Shown piece by piece: positions 26,937 to 41,294 of a stretch of 64,000 nucleotides of DNA. The notes under the pieces are model-generated. The model was not told the origin of the DNA and ran no database searches. It saw only the letters and a list, made by a program, of their open reading frames with translations. Origin of the DNA: Theobroma cacao (lineage: Eukaryota; Streptophyta; Magnoliopsida; Malvales; Malvaceae); the NCBI RefSeq assembly GCF_000208745.1, contig NC_030858.1, positions 4,851,932-4,915,931 on the forward strand. Reading direction: 5' to 3'. The position numbers and the translations under genes are program-made. How positions within the stretch are numbered: position 1 is the stretch's first letter; every line of letters starts with the position of its first letter.

Positions 26937-29900
26937 ATGCCTTTGCTTTCAGCAGACAGCTCACAGACCACAAAAAGGCAAAGTTTCAGGACTCTGGAGA
27001 TGGTGAGCATGGACATGGATAAAGAGTTTGATCAGCAGCCCTTTGGGGTGGACTATGGGAGGCTCGAAAATGGCCTTGTTTACTATGTTAAATGTAATTC
27101 TAAGCCCAAAAAACGAGCTGCTCTGGCTCTCGCTGTCAAAGTCGGGTTAGTTTTCTTTTGGCTTTTGTTGTTTTTACTTCTTTGGTATGTTTATGGGGTT
27201 AAGCGCATGCAATTTTGATTTTATTGGAGAAGTCTGGTTCATTACACATGACTCTGGGTTCTTGTTGTATATGCTGAAACTAATATGTAGTTGATGGAAG
27301 TCAAGCACTTGCTACGTTCCCACACAATCCCATTTATCCCCACTGTAAAATTAAAATCAATTAACTGAAAAAAATCATAGCCTTTTGCATTCGGTGCAAA
27401 TCATGTGGTATTTATGCTACACTTAAAGAGTAATATGCTAATTTACTTGCACAAAAAAGTTCCTTAGCTTTGATTCTATCAATAATTTTTCAGCTTAGCA
27501 TTTAATTGATCAAGTCTCCAAAGTTTCTCTGTGAAATCCTTCTTTATGCTTGTTTTGAATCCATTTATACGAAGTTGTGCATTTGTGCTTGAATCTTGTC
27601 TGCACATGTTGATTTGGAACTCTAAAAATCGGGTTCATTACAGCTCAGTTTTGGAAGAGGAGGATGAACGTGGAGTTGCTCACATAGTTGAGCATCTTGC
27701 CTTCTCTGCCACAAAGAAATACACAAATCACAATATTGTCAAATTTCTGGAAAGTATAGGAGCAGAATTTGGCCCTTGTCAGAATGCTGTAACATCTTTT
27801 GATGAGACTGTATATAAGTTGTTGGTCCCTATTGACAAGCCTGAGCTGTTATCTGAGGCTATTCAGGTCCTGTCAGAGTTTAGCTCAGAGGTATCAGCTA
27901 ATTGATTTAGTTTGGTAACTTCCATGATGCCTTTTTTCTTTTTATTTACGTATTTGTGACATGCAGATTCGACTCTCAAAGGATGATTTGGAGAAAGAAA
28001 GAGGAGCGGTTATGGAAGAGTATAGAGATAATCGAAATGCTAGTGGAAGGATATTTGATGCATATTGGACATTGATGATGGAAGGGTCAAAGGTTACTGC
28101 TATTGAGTCTAATTCAATATTCTTTTTATGTACATCTATTTATTAATTATTGCATTAATGCATTAATAAGGCACTTATCAAGAAATTTTTTTCATTCAAA
28201 TAATAATAAGAAGAAAAAACTATGTATTTTTCTTTTTAATCTAACCATGATGATCCTTTTTACTGCTTTTCTAATGCCAGATATAGTGCACAACAGATAC
28301 TTCAAAGAATTAAAACATCAAACATAATTTATATCATTATTGTGATTTCATATTGTACCATTTACATATGCCAATATGGAAGGATACTGGTGGTTCTTCA
28401 TTTTTTTCTCTTTTTAATTGGGAAGAAAGAGATAGGGCAAGGTACTTTAGCACTGTTATAATCTTATTTTTCATTTCTGACATCAGATTTTCTTATTAGG
28501 GAGCAAGTATAAGATCACTGCTCCATGCATGGTCTTTACTGAAAATTTTCTTCTCACTTATGGTTGAAGTGGCTAAAGCCTGATTTTGAGCAAGTAATTT
28601 CATTGATACTTTTGATTGGCTCATGACTTGTCAATCCTACTTTTGGGGTGTTATGCTAATTTTCTGCTCCTTTTACAACCTTGGTTGACTGCAGTATGCT
28701 GAGCGTTTACCAATTGGATTGGAAAATGTAATAAAAACAGTTTCTTCTCAAACTTTGAAGCAATTTTACCAAAAGTGGTACCACCTATGCAACATGGCAG
28801 TGATAGCTGTTGGAGATTTTTCTGATACAAAGGTTGGTCTTGGTTAAATTGCAAATTCTCCTACTGGAATTACGAGTATGTTAAATTAATGAATTTTTCT
28901 TAACAATCTCTCTCTTTCCTTCTCTCCCTCCCTTTTTAACTATCTAGAGTGTCATTGAGTTGATAAGGACTCATTTTGGGCATAAATATTCAGCATCAGA
29001 CCCTCCACCCATTCCACACTTTCTTCTTCCTTCTCATGAGGATCCACGCTTTTCATATTTTGTGGAGCCTGAAGCTGCTGGGGTTAGTAAAGTCTTAATT
29101 CTTGAACTTGTTTGTGCATGTATATATATCCGTTAACAAGACAGGCAAATACGCATTTGTTCACTTGAATGTTTGTTTGGAAAAGTCTGCAGTGAGGATT
29201 GGCTATAAGATGCAAGTGGATGAAGTAAAGACAGTGAAAGACTATAGGGAGATGCTTGTGAAATCTATGTTCCGAAATGCTCTGAACCGGAGGTTCTTTA
29301 AAATTTCTCGCAGAAAAGATCCACCCTATTTCTCATGTTCAATTGCTGCATATGTTCTTGTTCACGAATCCAAGGCTTATATAATGACTTCCTCCTGTAA
29401 AGAAAAGGGGATTTTAGAAGCACTAGAGTCAATGCTTATTGAGGTGTGCCTTTTTCCTTTCATATTGTGATTTTCTTATTTCTTTTCTTTCTTTGCTCTC
29501 TCTTCTTTATTTCTTTTGCTGGTGCATTCCATCACAGGTTGCAAGAGTACGACTTCATGGGTTTTCAGAACGTGAAATATCTGTTGTCCGAGCTCTAATG
29601 ATGTCAAGGATAGAATCTGCCTACCTGGAACGTGATCAAGTGGAATCAAGCTGCTTGCGATATGAATATTCGCAGGTGTGTATTTATTGGATTTGGACTT
29701 AAAGCTACAACAAATCTGGAAAAGCATTTTGTCTTCATGTTTTTGTTTTGCAGCACTTCACTGACAATAAACCCATTATTGGGATTGAGTATGAAGCTCA
29801 GCTCCAAAAATCTATTCTGCCTGGTGAGTGAAATGTTCTAACATCATTAATTTGCTGTTTTTAGGCATATTATAATAAATGAGTCTCATATTATATATTG

Positions 29901-32900
29901 TTCAATTCATGATTTTATCAACATAGATATATTAGCATCAGAGGTATCCAAGTTTGCTGAGAAATTATGGACACCATGTAGCTGTGTCATACAGATAGTT
30001 GAACCTCAAGCTTCTGCTACAATTGATGACCTGAAAAATATTCTCAAAAAGATCAACAAACTTGAGAAAGAAAGGAGCATTTCTCCTTGGGATGATGAAC
30101 ACATACCAGAAGAAATTGTCAATTCAAAGCCAAATACAGGGTAGAGTTGCTATCTATTGTTTTGCCTCATTGTGTCATATAACTTTATAATATCAAGACT
30201 CTAAAGCTATGATTTTTACCTAGATAGTGTTCCCTTATCGTTTTGACTTTACAAATCACAAATGGAATTCATAAGCTGAAATAATGCAGCCATGCATAGT
30301 AGCACTAAATGTGTTGATTCTTCCGTTCTGAGTCTGAAATGATTTTCCTCTTTTGCCCATTAGCATGGTTGAGTGGCAACTTCTCTTACATGACAAAGTA
30401 GGGGAAATTTAAAAACAACTTGAGCATTTGAGCTACAATATATATCTTTTAGGCTTGGGAATTATAACCCATTACTGAATAACAAAACAAGAAGTTTTTA
30501 TGTCTTCCAAGTTACATGGCATTTTGAGTTTGGACTGAAAGAACTTCTTGCATTAGAGTCATATTCTCAGGTTAGAATCTAGCACATTTTCTTCTTGGAG
30601 ATGTCTGACTAGAGTGTGTTGCAAAGCTGGCAGACAACACAATCTTGCTTGTATTCAGGTCCATGGCTTCTTATGAGCACACTTCTCTGTCTTCACATCT
30701 ACTTTTAATACTTCTGATACATCATACTGGTTTTGGACTTCGGAAAATTAATGAAGATGTTTACATGTTTTGCATTTGATTGAGCTACTAATAAGGCTCT
30801 TCTCAATTTTGTTGTTCCTATTAGTTTCAATTTGGAGTTGCTAGAATTTGAGGCACATGCATGTGTCTGCGAAATTTTAAATGTGTGATTTTCTTATTTA
30901 GTAAACCGAGAGAATTGATAAAGCGAAGATAAACTCATAAGAGGGAGAAGAAAACAGGGATAGGAGAATGACAAAATTTTAGTGTACTGTGCTGGTGGGG
31001 AGTGGGGGCAGGCAAAGAGAGCAGAAAAAAAATAGGAAAACAGAGATGTCAGCTTGGGAAAGAGGCCAATTCAGCCATGCTCATTATGTATTAATACATA
31101 TAAGAAGAGCATATTGTATCTGTCTTACTGCCGAGGGTAAAATTTATTCCTTTAAAGTCAATGTAGTAACTGTCACAGGGTCATTTTTGCTTGACATGCA
31201 CAGCACTTGTGCTTGCCTGTGAGTGGCACTAAGTGATTCTAGCCTTAGCCAGCCTAATCTACTGTCTGATTGTGATCCTGTTTAAATTTAACAAGGTGTT
31301 GTAGAATAATCTAAACTAATGAATGGGATGACTTTTACTCAACTGTAACAAAATGAATTACTATTGACCTTCTGAATAAGCTTTCCTATCTCTTAAATTT
31401 CTGTAATTAGACATGTTTGCATACTCCATTTACTCCATTAGTAAGAGCAACTTGGTTTCAAGATTTGAGTTATAATTAGGTTAATTATCTGAATTTATTA
31501 TGTAACTCTGTTAAAACAATTTACTTCAGGAACATTGTTCAGCAGCTCGAACACTTAAATATTGGAGCTACTGAATTGATTCTGTCAAATGGCATGCGGG
31601 TTTGCTATAAGTGTACAGATTTCTTTAATGACCAGGTAAACTTTCTCTATGCCTAGCAGTGTCTGTAGTTAGAAACCCAAACAGTTTGAATTCCACTGCA
31701 TGTCAAAGAAAATAGTCGAATTGAATCCTAATGCTAGTTAATTGGCCCCCTAGTACTTTCTAACTGCCATTTTATTTCCTGGAGTTTAAGGTGTGGGTTA
31801 GGCCTTGTTCGGACACCAGTTAATGTGAAGCATATAATATTACCGTGTGTTTCAACAGGTTTTATTCTCTGGGTTCTCCTATGGTGGTCTATCTGAACTC
31901 CCAGAAAGCAAGTATTTTTCATCTTCGATGGGATCCACAATTGCAGAAGAAATTGGTATGTTTGGTCACAGACCATCAGTACTAATGGATATGCTGGCTG
32001 GTAAGAGAGTTGAAGTCGATGTAGAGATCAGAGCATACAAGAGAACCTTTTATGGTGATTGTTCACCCCTCTACTTGGAAACCGCCTTGCAGGTTTGCTT
32101 GTAGCAGTAAAACTATTGTCTTTTACTATCTTTTTAAATTTTAAAATATTCTGTTATCAATTATATATTAAAATATCAATGATACAATATCTATAATATT
32201 AAATGATATTTAGATTACTGAAAATGGTTTGGTAATGTTTACAGAGAGTTACACAAAAAGAACAGTTAAAATCTCTTTTCCTCATGGAAGCAGAATGCTC
32301 TGCCTCTTTCCTTTGGGGTGCGTGCTTGTGTGTTCAGAAGAAGGTCACTTGGGTTTAAATCGCATGAATTAAGGTCCTCCATGCTGAATCCAAAGTAAAA
32401 GTTATTGTTAGCGTAGGAGACCTTATATAAGTTGACATGTTATAGATGATAACATATTGTACTTTGATTAATTGGGCCAACAGCTAACTGGAAGGTAATG
32501 CAGCACCATAGCCTAATTAAGGTTGAGGTACTAAAGAAATAATCGCTAGAGTGATAACACTTCAAAGTTATCTACGACTTTGTAGAGTCAGACCAAAAGT
32601 AGAAGACTTTCACACCACACTGGATACATTTAAGCTTCCTAAGGTTCTTATGCCTAAAAGATGAAGCATACATCAACAAGCAAATTTAAAAACACATCAT
32701 TCATTAGACTTCTGCACTATCTACTTGTTCTTAAGCTTAAAGTTGGTTATCAAAACAATAAAAGAAATAAAGGTTTACAATTTTTGAATCATGTGGTAAA
32801 CATTTCTTAGTTTTGTAGTTTCTAATAACTCCTATTCTGGCAGCTTGTTTACCAACTGTTTACGACAAATGTAACACCAGATGATGAAGTCATTAAGAGA

Positions 32901-35666
32901 GTGATGCAAGTGAAAGAACAAGCAATTCTTGCGCGAGAAAGGGATCCTTATACTGCATTTGCCAACAGGGCAAGGGAGATCAACTATGGAAACTCTTACT
33001 TTTTCAGGGTATGATGACCAGTTGTCTTGAACTTTTCTGAGAATTTCAGGTGGACGTGTCTCCTTGTAACGAAGATACAATTTTGATTTGCAGCCTTTCA
33101 GAAAAAGTGATCTTCAAAAAGTCAATCCATTGAAAGCATGTGAATATTTTAATAGTTGCTTTAAGGATCCATCAACTTTTACTGTCGTAATTGTAGGGAA
33201 TATTGATCCCACGATTGCACTTCCTTTAATACTGCAGTATTTGGTAAGTTAGGACTCTCTTCAAGCTCTCTCAGTCCAGGTTTGCATAAAATTTTATTTG
33301 TTATCTTGGTTTTTGATTCTGCATGCAGGGTGGAATACAAAAGCCTAATGAACCTATTTTCCCTTTTAACTGTGACTACATCAAGGGACTACCATTCAAA
33401 TTTCCTAAGACCATAACTAGGTAAGTGAAGTTTATGTCTGATGGCAGTAAACATCAAAATATTTGACAATAACAGTTTCTTGGAGCTCACGCTGCATGCA
33501 TCTGCTCATTAACTTTTTGTGCTGGACGCACATGCTCCTGTTGAAATACAGTACTGACATATTTGATGTGCTTGTAGAGAAGTTGTATGCAGCCCCATGG
33601 TGGAAGCACAATGTATGGTCCGGCTATGCTTTCCTACAGAGCTGAAGAGAGGAAAAATGGTTTGTCATTCTTTTTCAATTAATCTATTAGAAGCTCATGA
33701 ATGAAGACCTAATTCCATTATTGACTGTAAGTATCATTCTGTTGGAACAATTAAATGGCAGGAAGAAGAGATTCACTATATCGGGTTCCTGAGTAGACTT
33801 CTAGAAACAAAACTACTGCAACTTCTCCGCTTCAAGCATGGCCAGGTAGGATGTCCCATATATTTCCCATTCAGAGTATCATTTGTCTTGTTCTTTGGCC
33901 TTATTTTTTGAGTGAACAATATTTCTGTGTCCTAGATCTACTCTGCAAGTGTTTCAGAATTCATTGATGGTGATCTGCCATGTGTAACTGGTGATGTACG
34001 TGGTGATATTAGAATAGATTTTTCTTGCGATCCAAAAATCTCCTTGAAGCTGGTAGGAATTCTACAGTTTTATATTTTGCCCTTTTCACCTCTAGCTGGA
34101 TTTTAGTCATTAAGTGGCCAACCATCTCAAGAATTCAGCCGTGCAATATTTCTTACCAGGTTGATCTGGCTTTAAGTGAAATATTACGTCTTCGAGAGGA
34201 GGGGCCTTCAGATCAAGATGTTACAACCATACTTGAAATTGAGCAGAGAGCCCATGAAAATGGACTGCAGGTAAAATTTCTTTCTGTACTTTATGCACTC
34301 AGTATTATTTTGGTCCATCTGGCAACCAAGATGAAGAAAAGTATCCTACACCTACAATTCTTACCTTGCCAGAAAACTAGTTATCTTCCTCTGATCTTTC
34401 TCCTCTTGATGTTCACCTATGGACTAGGATTCAAGATGTGAGAAACAGAGTAATTTATGCAGCACTTTGTTCTGTGTGCTAATTTGCTCTTACACCTTTC
34501 AGGAGAATTATTACTGGCTAAGTAGGATTCTATGCAGCTACCAATCAAGGATTTATGCTGGTGACATTGGCACTTCCTTTGAGGTTTGTGGCTCTGGTAT
34601 CATCTTTCTGTGAAGCATATCTTGTAGTTCTGCCTTCTTTCTGTCTTCAAATGTTTGGTTCTCAAGTGAATGTCTTGTGTTGCATCTAGCCTTGTAATAA
34701 GAATTTAATATGTTCTAGACATGGAATTAGTAGTTTGATCATAAAAATGAGGCTGAGATTTTAAAACAACTTTAGGTTTTCAGACTAAATCTAGGACTAT
34801 GAAGATGGAAAATTTACTAAATGCTTTCCTAAAACTATAGTTTTTTACTTTTCTCTAATTGGAAGAAAGCTGTTTCCAGTATGAAGTTACAGCAAATATG
34901 TTCTAATAGCATGTGATTGATAGACATTACTGTCTAAAGGAACTTTGACCCCCAAAAAACACCCTCAAGGATGGCCTCTTGCTCTTTTCGAAGTTGTCTT
35001 ATTTACATAAGTAAAATACAAAGTAATACTTCGATTATTGAAGTTGAAAATTTTATTATTTCTCTGATGCAGATTCTAGATGAAGGGCATTCAAAAGTTA
35101 GAAAATCGTTAACACCATTAACAATGCAATTGGCATTACAGAGGATAATGCCTCACAAAAATCAGCATACTGTTGTGATTCTAGTGCCCCATGTATCTTG
35201 GTTTCAGAGGCTAAGATCATTTTCACAATGGACCCTTAATGGGATAGATGTGAAGGTTAGTTATCTAACCATTTTACTACTATTATCTATGACTATCAGC
35301 ACATTTTCGGCACCATGATATTTTTTGAATTTCTCACTACACCCCAGTGATATAAAATTTTCTTCCTGGTGCCTATTTTGTTTTGTTTATGTGTCTGACA
35401 CAATCATTTGAGTTGAATGCAAATTTTCTTTGATAGTTTTGCAAAATTATAGAAGTTTAGGCTTCAACTGTGTATTTGATATTTCCTGTTTTCTCCAATC
35501 ATATTTTATCTTCTCAACTCATCTCATGCGTAATTTCTGGAAGTACACATTACACAAGGTTTTTATGCATTGAATAATGTACTGTTGGTGTTGGCAGATT
35601 TTAGCAGCCATTGCTGGTTTGACAGTTTTGGCTCTCAGCTTGCGGAGGTATTCGCGCAAATCTTAG
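26937..35666 (+). CDS. PQQL: M16 zinc metallopeptidase (PQQL-like), tandem copy A
   Basis: Twenty-one exons: 26937-27145, 27644-27890, 27967-28092, 28695-28832, 28948-29082, 29186-29443, 29538-29675, 29754-29823, 29927-30140, 31530-31635, 31859-32092, 32844-33008, 33094-33243, 33329-33420, 33578-33659, 33762-33845, 33936-34052, 34160-34270, 34503-34583, 35073-35255, 35598-35666. They encode 1002 residues with no stop. The inverted zinc motif HIVEH is at 83-87, and the third ligand is probably in VMEEY (Glu169/170). Two M16-type halves follow, each with an M16_C-like part ([28 protein letters not shown]). The family degrades peptides, and the substrate of the plant enzyme is unknown. PQQ synthesis is not implied. 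The C-terminus is hydrophobic (ILAAIAGLTVLALSL) then basic. Residue 128 is Lys where copies B and C have Glu. Confidence 0.92.
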
Positions 35667-36999
35667 AGATATCCTGTTCATTAAGTCTTCTGGCAAGTCA
35701 GGATGTATCATTTCTTCATTGGTGAAAACTGAAGAGACAGGTTCACACCACCATATTAATATAATTACCAGAGAGGAAGAGGATGCAGCAATATATCTAT
35801 ATAGTAGCTGAAAACACGCATTACATATTTTATATCTGCCCATTTCTGTACCTTTAGTCCTTCTTTTGTTTTGTTTATGTGAAGTAGCAATTTTTTTTCC
35901 AGAACAGTGCAATTCTAGTGATGTTCATTCTGATATAAATTTGAAATGAAGCAATAAAGATATTTGTTAGGGGTCATGTTTTTATCCTTGTTGTTTTTGT
36001 ATCACTTGATCATACAAATCAAAGCATTATAAACCTAATGCAATATCTTAGACAAATGAAAATCCTACTTTTATTAGTTGAAGAAGAGTCAAAGCTCCTT
36101 TTTTACACTCTGTTGTAGAGAAGAATGAAGTGATAGAGAGGGTTGGAATTGTGGAAGGCTGCCCATGAATGCATCTTCCCAAATCACAATATCTTCTTTA
36201 TATTACAGATAGAAAGTTAAATTTTCCTTTATTTAAAGAAATGCCAAAATCAGGGCCATCCACCCATTTTTGGAAGGGAAAAAAGAAAAAAGACTGAAAG
36301 GGTAAAGCTTCCTAGTATTGCAACAATGGAACTAACTAAAACTGAAAACTGCAATGGAAGGGCAATTATAAGTTATAACCAAATCCATGCCCACAGAAAA
36401 GGAGAACTGTAACCACAAGGAGTTAAGACAAAGATGATTCCAGGCACAGTAAGGAAACGGGTAATCCGATTCAATAATAATTTTGAAACATTCAGCCCAA
36501 GAAGTCCACAAATGCGAATGGAAAAGTATATACCAAGCATAACCTAAACTTTTTATGGCTCTTTCAAATGCAATGATTATCTTAATAAATATCTAATAAA
36601 AGTAGTATTATTCTTTATTCCAATGCTAACGTATAACATTTGAAACCATCCCCTGGTTTCTTTCCTCCCGTCTTAGACTTTCTAACAGGATATTCTGACA
36701 GCATCGGAAAAAGAGGAGAAGTTGTTGTAAAAAGTTTAAAAGGCTTCGGCGTTTTCATTTGCATGCAGAGGCTTGCTGTCCACGTATATCTCACGTGGGA
36801 TTTTTAAACAGGTTCCTTCCGCGCAATGCAATGGAAAGTGCAATGGAGTTTGGCCATTGACCCATAAAGGCCAGTGTCCTCTCTTCTATAGTCATATTTT
36901 ATATCAAAAGCGACAGTCTCCCCCATATATATATATAGATGAAAGGAAAGAAACTTCTTTTCAAATTGTGCGTCCTGACTCAAGAGAAAGAATCGAGAA
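35667..36999. promoter_or_regulatory. Spacer and promoter of M16 copy B
   Basis: It contains the 3' UTR of copy A followed by the copy B promoter. A G-box (CACGTG, 36792-36797) and a TATA-like run (36925-36937) lie 208 and 75 bp before the copy B ATG. No gene is visible otherwise. Confidence 0.5.
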
Positions 37000-39900
37000 A
37001 TGGGGTCGCTTTTAGCAGAGAAATCATCCTTCGCAAAGATGCAAAGTTTCAGGTCTCTGGAGCTGCTAAACCTGTCTCTGAATCAAGAGGTTAATCAACA
37101 GCCCTTTGGAGTTGACTATGGAAGGCTTGATAACGGTCTGGTTTACTACGTCCGCTGCAATCCTAAGCCCAGAACGAGAGCTGCTCTAGCTCTTGCTGTC
37201 AAAGTCGGGTTAGTGTTTTACGTTCTTGTTTTTTTCCCCCCCTTTTTTAGGGGTTTCAGCTTCTTTGATTTATGCTGGTGTGGTTGTATGTTTGTAACAA
37301 TCTCTGTTATTTGGGAGCTCAATTTCATGGATTCTTTTGTATCTTTCTTGCTGAAGCTAAAACAAGAAAAGTCGTTGAAAGCCAAGCATTAGCCAAAGCT
37401 TCCTCTTCTCATAGCAGAAAATACTTGCTGTTTCCCAGATAGATCCTACTTATCACTACTCTCAACTTATTGTGGTCTTAAATTTGATGAAATAGGCTAG
37501 ACAGCTTGTTGCATTAATTAAATGCATAGAACAAAAGCATTTTGTGGCTAAAGAGCAATTTGTTAAGTTAGTTTTTCTAGGCTTAAAATTTTCTTAGGTG
37601 GGATTGAATCAATAGTTTAATTTAGGTATCATCATGTCCATAAACTTTCTATCAAATTCTTCATGTGATTATTATGATTTGCTTATTATAATAATTATGC
37701 TTCAGTCTAGACTCTAGAGCATGCAAGTTCATGGTATAAACTCTAAAGAAGCTGATTTTTTATATTCATGGCAGCTCAGTTTTGGAAGAGGAGAATGAGC
37801 GAGGAGTGGCTCACATAGTTGAGCATCTTGCATTTTCTGCCACAAAGAAATACACAAATCACAATATTGTTAAATTTCTGGAAAGTATTGGAGCAGAATT
37901 TGGTCCTTGTCATAATGCACTAACATATTTTGATGAGACCGTATATGAGTTGTTTATCCCAATCGACAAGCCTGAATTGTTATCTGAGGCCATTTTAGTC
38001 CTGGCAGAATTTAGTTCAGAGGTTTCAATCAACTTTTTTTTTTTTGTTTGAATATTTTCATGATGCCTTTCTTGGTTTGGTATAATTACTTTTAACATGC
38101 AGATTCGACTCTCAAAAGAGGATTTGGAGAAAGAAAGAGGAGCAGTAATGGAAGAGTACAGGGGGGGTCGGAATGCTAGTGGGAGAATAGAAGATGCACA
38201 TTGGGCTTTGATGATGGAAGGTTCAAAGGTGCTTTTAACTTTTATTCATTTGCAAATTATTTGTTCATTATTGCACAGCGAAGCCCCTTCTCAAGGAAAT
38301 TTTTTTTTCTTTTTGGCATTCTCATAGCATGATTTTCACTTAACTATGAAAAAATCTACTTATTTGTTTGACTGCACATTGTCTAATGCAAGACATGGTG
38401 CTCAACAGATTTTCCAGAAAATGGCATAGCAGGAAAGGGGCAGGGGCAGGTTGCTCTGGTGCTTTTTTTTTTCTTTGTTTTCTCTGACGTCAGATATTTC
38501 CTATAGCACAGTGAAAATTTCTTTTCACTTATGTTTGAGAACTTGAGAGTGAACTAAGGCGTGAGTTTGAGCAGATAATGTCATGGATAACTTCTTATTA
38601 CTCTTATCATCAAAATAAAAAAAATGTTTACTTGTCAATTCTAAGTTTAGGTGTTCTACTGTTTTTGTCTTACTGTCACAATATTGAGCAATTGCAGTAT
38701 GCTGAACGCCTACCAATTGGATTAGAAAAAGTAATACAAATGGTTTCTTCTGAAACTTTGAAGCAATTTTATCAAAAGTGGTACCATCTGCAAAATATGG
38801 CAGTGATAGCTGTTGGAGATTTTCCAGGAACAAAGGTTGGTCTCAGTTAATCTGCAAATTTTCCTGTTAGAATTATAACTGTTTTAAGTTTTAGTGAAGT
38901 TTAACAATCTTTGTCTTTCTCTAGGGTGTTGTTGAGCTGATAAGGACTCATTTTGGGCATAAAACTTCAATGCCTGACCTTCCACCCATACCACACTTTC
39001 CAGTTCCATCGCACGAGGAGCCACGCTTTTCATATTTTGTGGAACCTGAAACTGCTGGGGTTAGTAAAATCTTAAAAATGGGACTTGTTTGTGCACATAG
39101 AAACACTCATTGAGGACTAACTTAACATAGCAAGCAAATATGTAAACTTTCACGTGGTTATTGCCCATTTTAATCAGTCCTTTTTTTTAACTTTGGAAAG
39201 TCTTCAGTGATGATAAGCTATAAGATGCAAGCAGGCCAACTAAAGACAATAAAAGACTACAGGGATATGCTTGTGGAATCCATGTTTGAAAAGGCTTTAA
39301 ACCAAAGGTTCTTTAAGATATCTAAGAGAAAGGATCCACCCTATTTCTCATGTTCAGCTGCTACAGATTATCTTGTTCGCCAATCTAAGGCTTATATGAT
39401 GACTTCATATTCTAAAGAAAAGGGGACTTTAGAGGCCCTAGAATCAATGCTTACTGAGGTGTGCCTTTTAATCTAACCCCTTTGATGTGCTTTTTTTCCC
39501 TTTGTTTTCTGCTTTAGTCTTTTTACTATTGTATTCTGTTACAGGTTGCACGAGTACGTCTTCATGGGTTTTCAGAACGTGAAATATCAGTTGTTCGTGC
39601 ATTATTGTTGTCAAGTATAGAATCTGCGTACTTGGAACGTGATCAAATGGAATCAACCAACTTGCGAAATGAATATGTACAGGTCTGAAATTATTTCCTG
39701 AAATTCGAGTTGCACTTATGCGATCCGGAAAAGTATTGACTTCATGTTTTTGTTTTGCAGCACTTCATCCATGATAAACCTGTTGTTGGGATTGAGTATG
39801 AAGCTCAGCTCCAAAAAACTATTCTGCCTCGTGAGTGATATACTCAGAACATTTTAAATTTCCATTTATATATAAATTTATTTAATAAACTGAGTCTCGC

Positions 39901-41249
39901 ACTATTTGTTGTTCCATTCATGATTTCATCTGCATAGATATATCTGCATCAGAGGTATCTAAGTATGCAGAGAAATTATGGACCTCATGTAGCTGTGTCA
40001 TTAAAATAGTTGAACCTCAAGCTTCTGCTAAGATCAATGACCTGAAAAAAGTTGTCATGAAGATCAACAAGCTTGAGAAGGAAAGGAGCATTACTCCTTG
40101 GGATGAAGAAGATGTACCAGAAGAAATTGTCAACTCAAAGCCAAATGCAGGGTAAAGTTCTTTTTACTGTTTTGTCGCTCTATCCTATGTCTTTAGAAGT
40201 AATTACTATAACATTGAAACTATATAAGTTATTTATTTTCCTGTTTTAGTTTTTTTTTTGTGAGTTATAGATGTAGTGCATAAGCTGCAATGATATAACT
40301 ATGCATGATATCATAGTGTTGGCTTCTTTTCTTTAGCTGAAATGCTCTTCCACTCTTGTTCATAGTTGGACGTGGTTGTCCACTGCTTCTACATGACTCA
40401 GTAGCTTAGAAAAAGAAAAGTTGAGTTTTTGAGCTGCAATATAGATCTCTTAGTCAGTATCTATAGACTATAGCCTATTATTGACTTATGTGATGAGCAT
40501 TATTTTCTCAAATTAGTGTGTAGCACCATCATCTTCTTTGAGGCATCCAACTATATTGGGTCAAAAACTGGCAAACCACACAATCTTGCATGCGTTTCAG
40601 ATCTATGGCTTTTATAAGTTCACTTCTCCAGCTTCACATTCCTGGGTGACATCTACTTTCTTATAAGTTTGTATACTTTTGATATTTGGTTTGAGCAATC
40701 AGTGATGCTATTTACAGTCTTGTATGGGATTTAGTTCCTATTAATTTCTGCTCAGAGTAACTATAATATGGGGCAGACACTATAGCATGCGTGTGCACAC
40801 AAAACTTCAATACAAAAATTTTATTAAACTACTAGGATAATGAGGAGAATCGATTGAATAGAAAATAGGGGGAAAAATAGGAGAATGACAGTGCTTCAAT
40901 GCAAAAATTGTTATTTGTGTGTCTGTGTAAGAGAGAGAGAGAGACAGAGAGGAGGGTAATGAATAGGAAAGGGAGATCCCATTTGGATAAGGAACCAACT
41001 CAGTCACTCCTATCATATATGGAAAAAGATATATTAGAAAAAACTCTTGTATACATGTTTCACGGGATGTGAGATTTATTCCTTAAAAAATAGTCATCAC
41101 CTAACACTCCAATGGCAAAAGAGATGGGAATCAGTCTTTAAGAATTCTTAACTACAGTTTCTCAAGCCTTGTCTCTTATGTGATAATATTTCAAATTTAT
41201 GAAGTTCTAAATGAATAAGATGATCTTTTACTCATCATTCAACAGATAA

Positions 41250-41294
<45 letters not shown>

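Noticed and set aside
30989..31222. 77-residue frame in intron 9 of M16 copy A
   Set aside because: The matching sequence in copy B intron 9 does not preserve the frame, and its composition is not protein-like.
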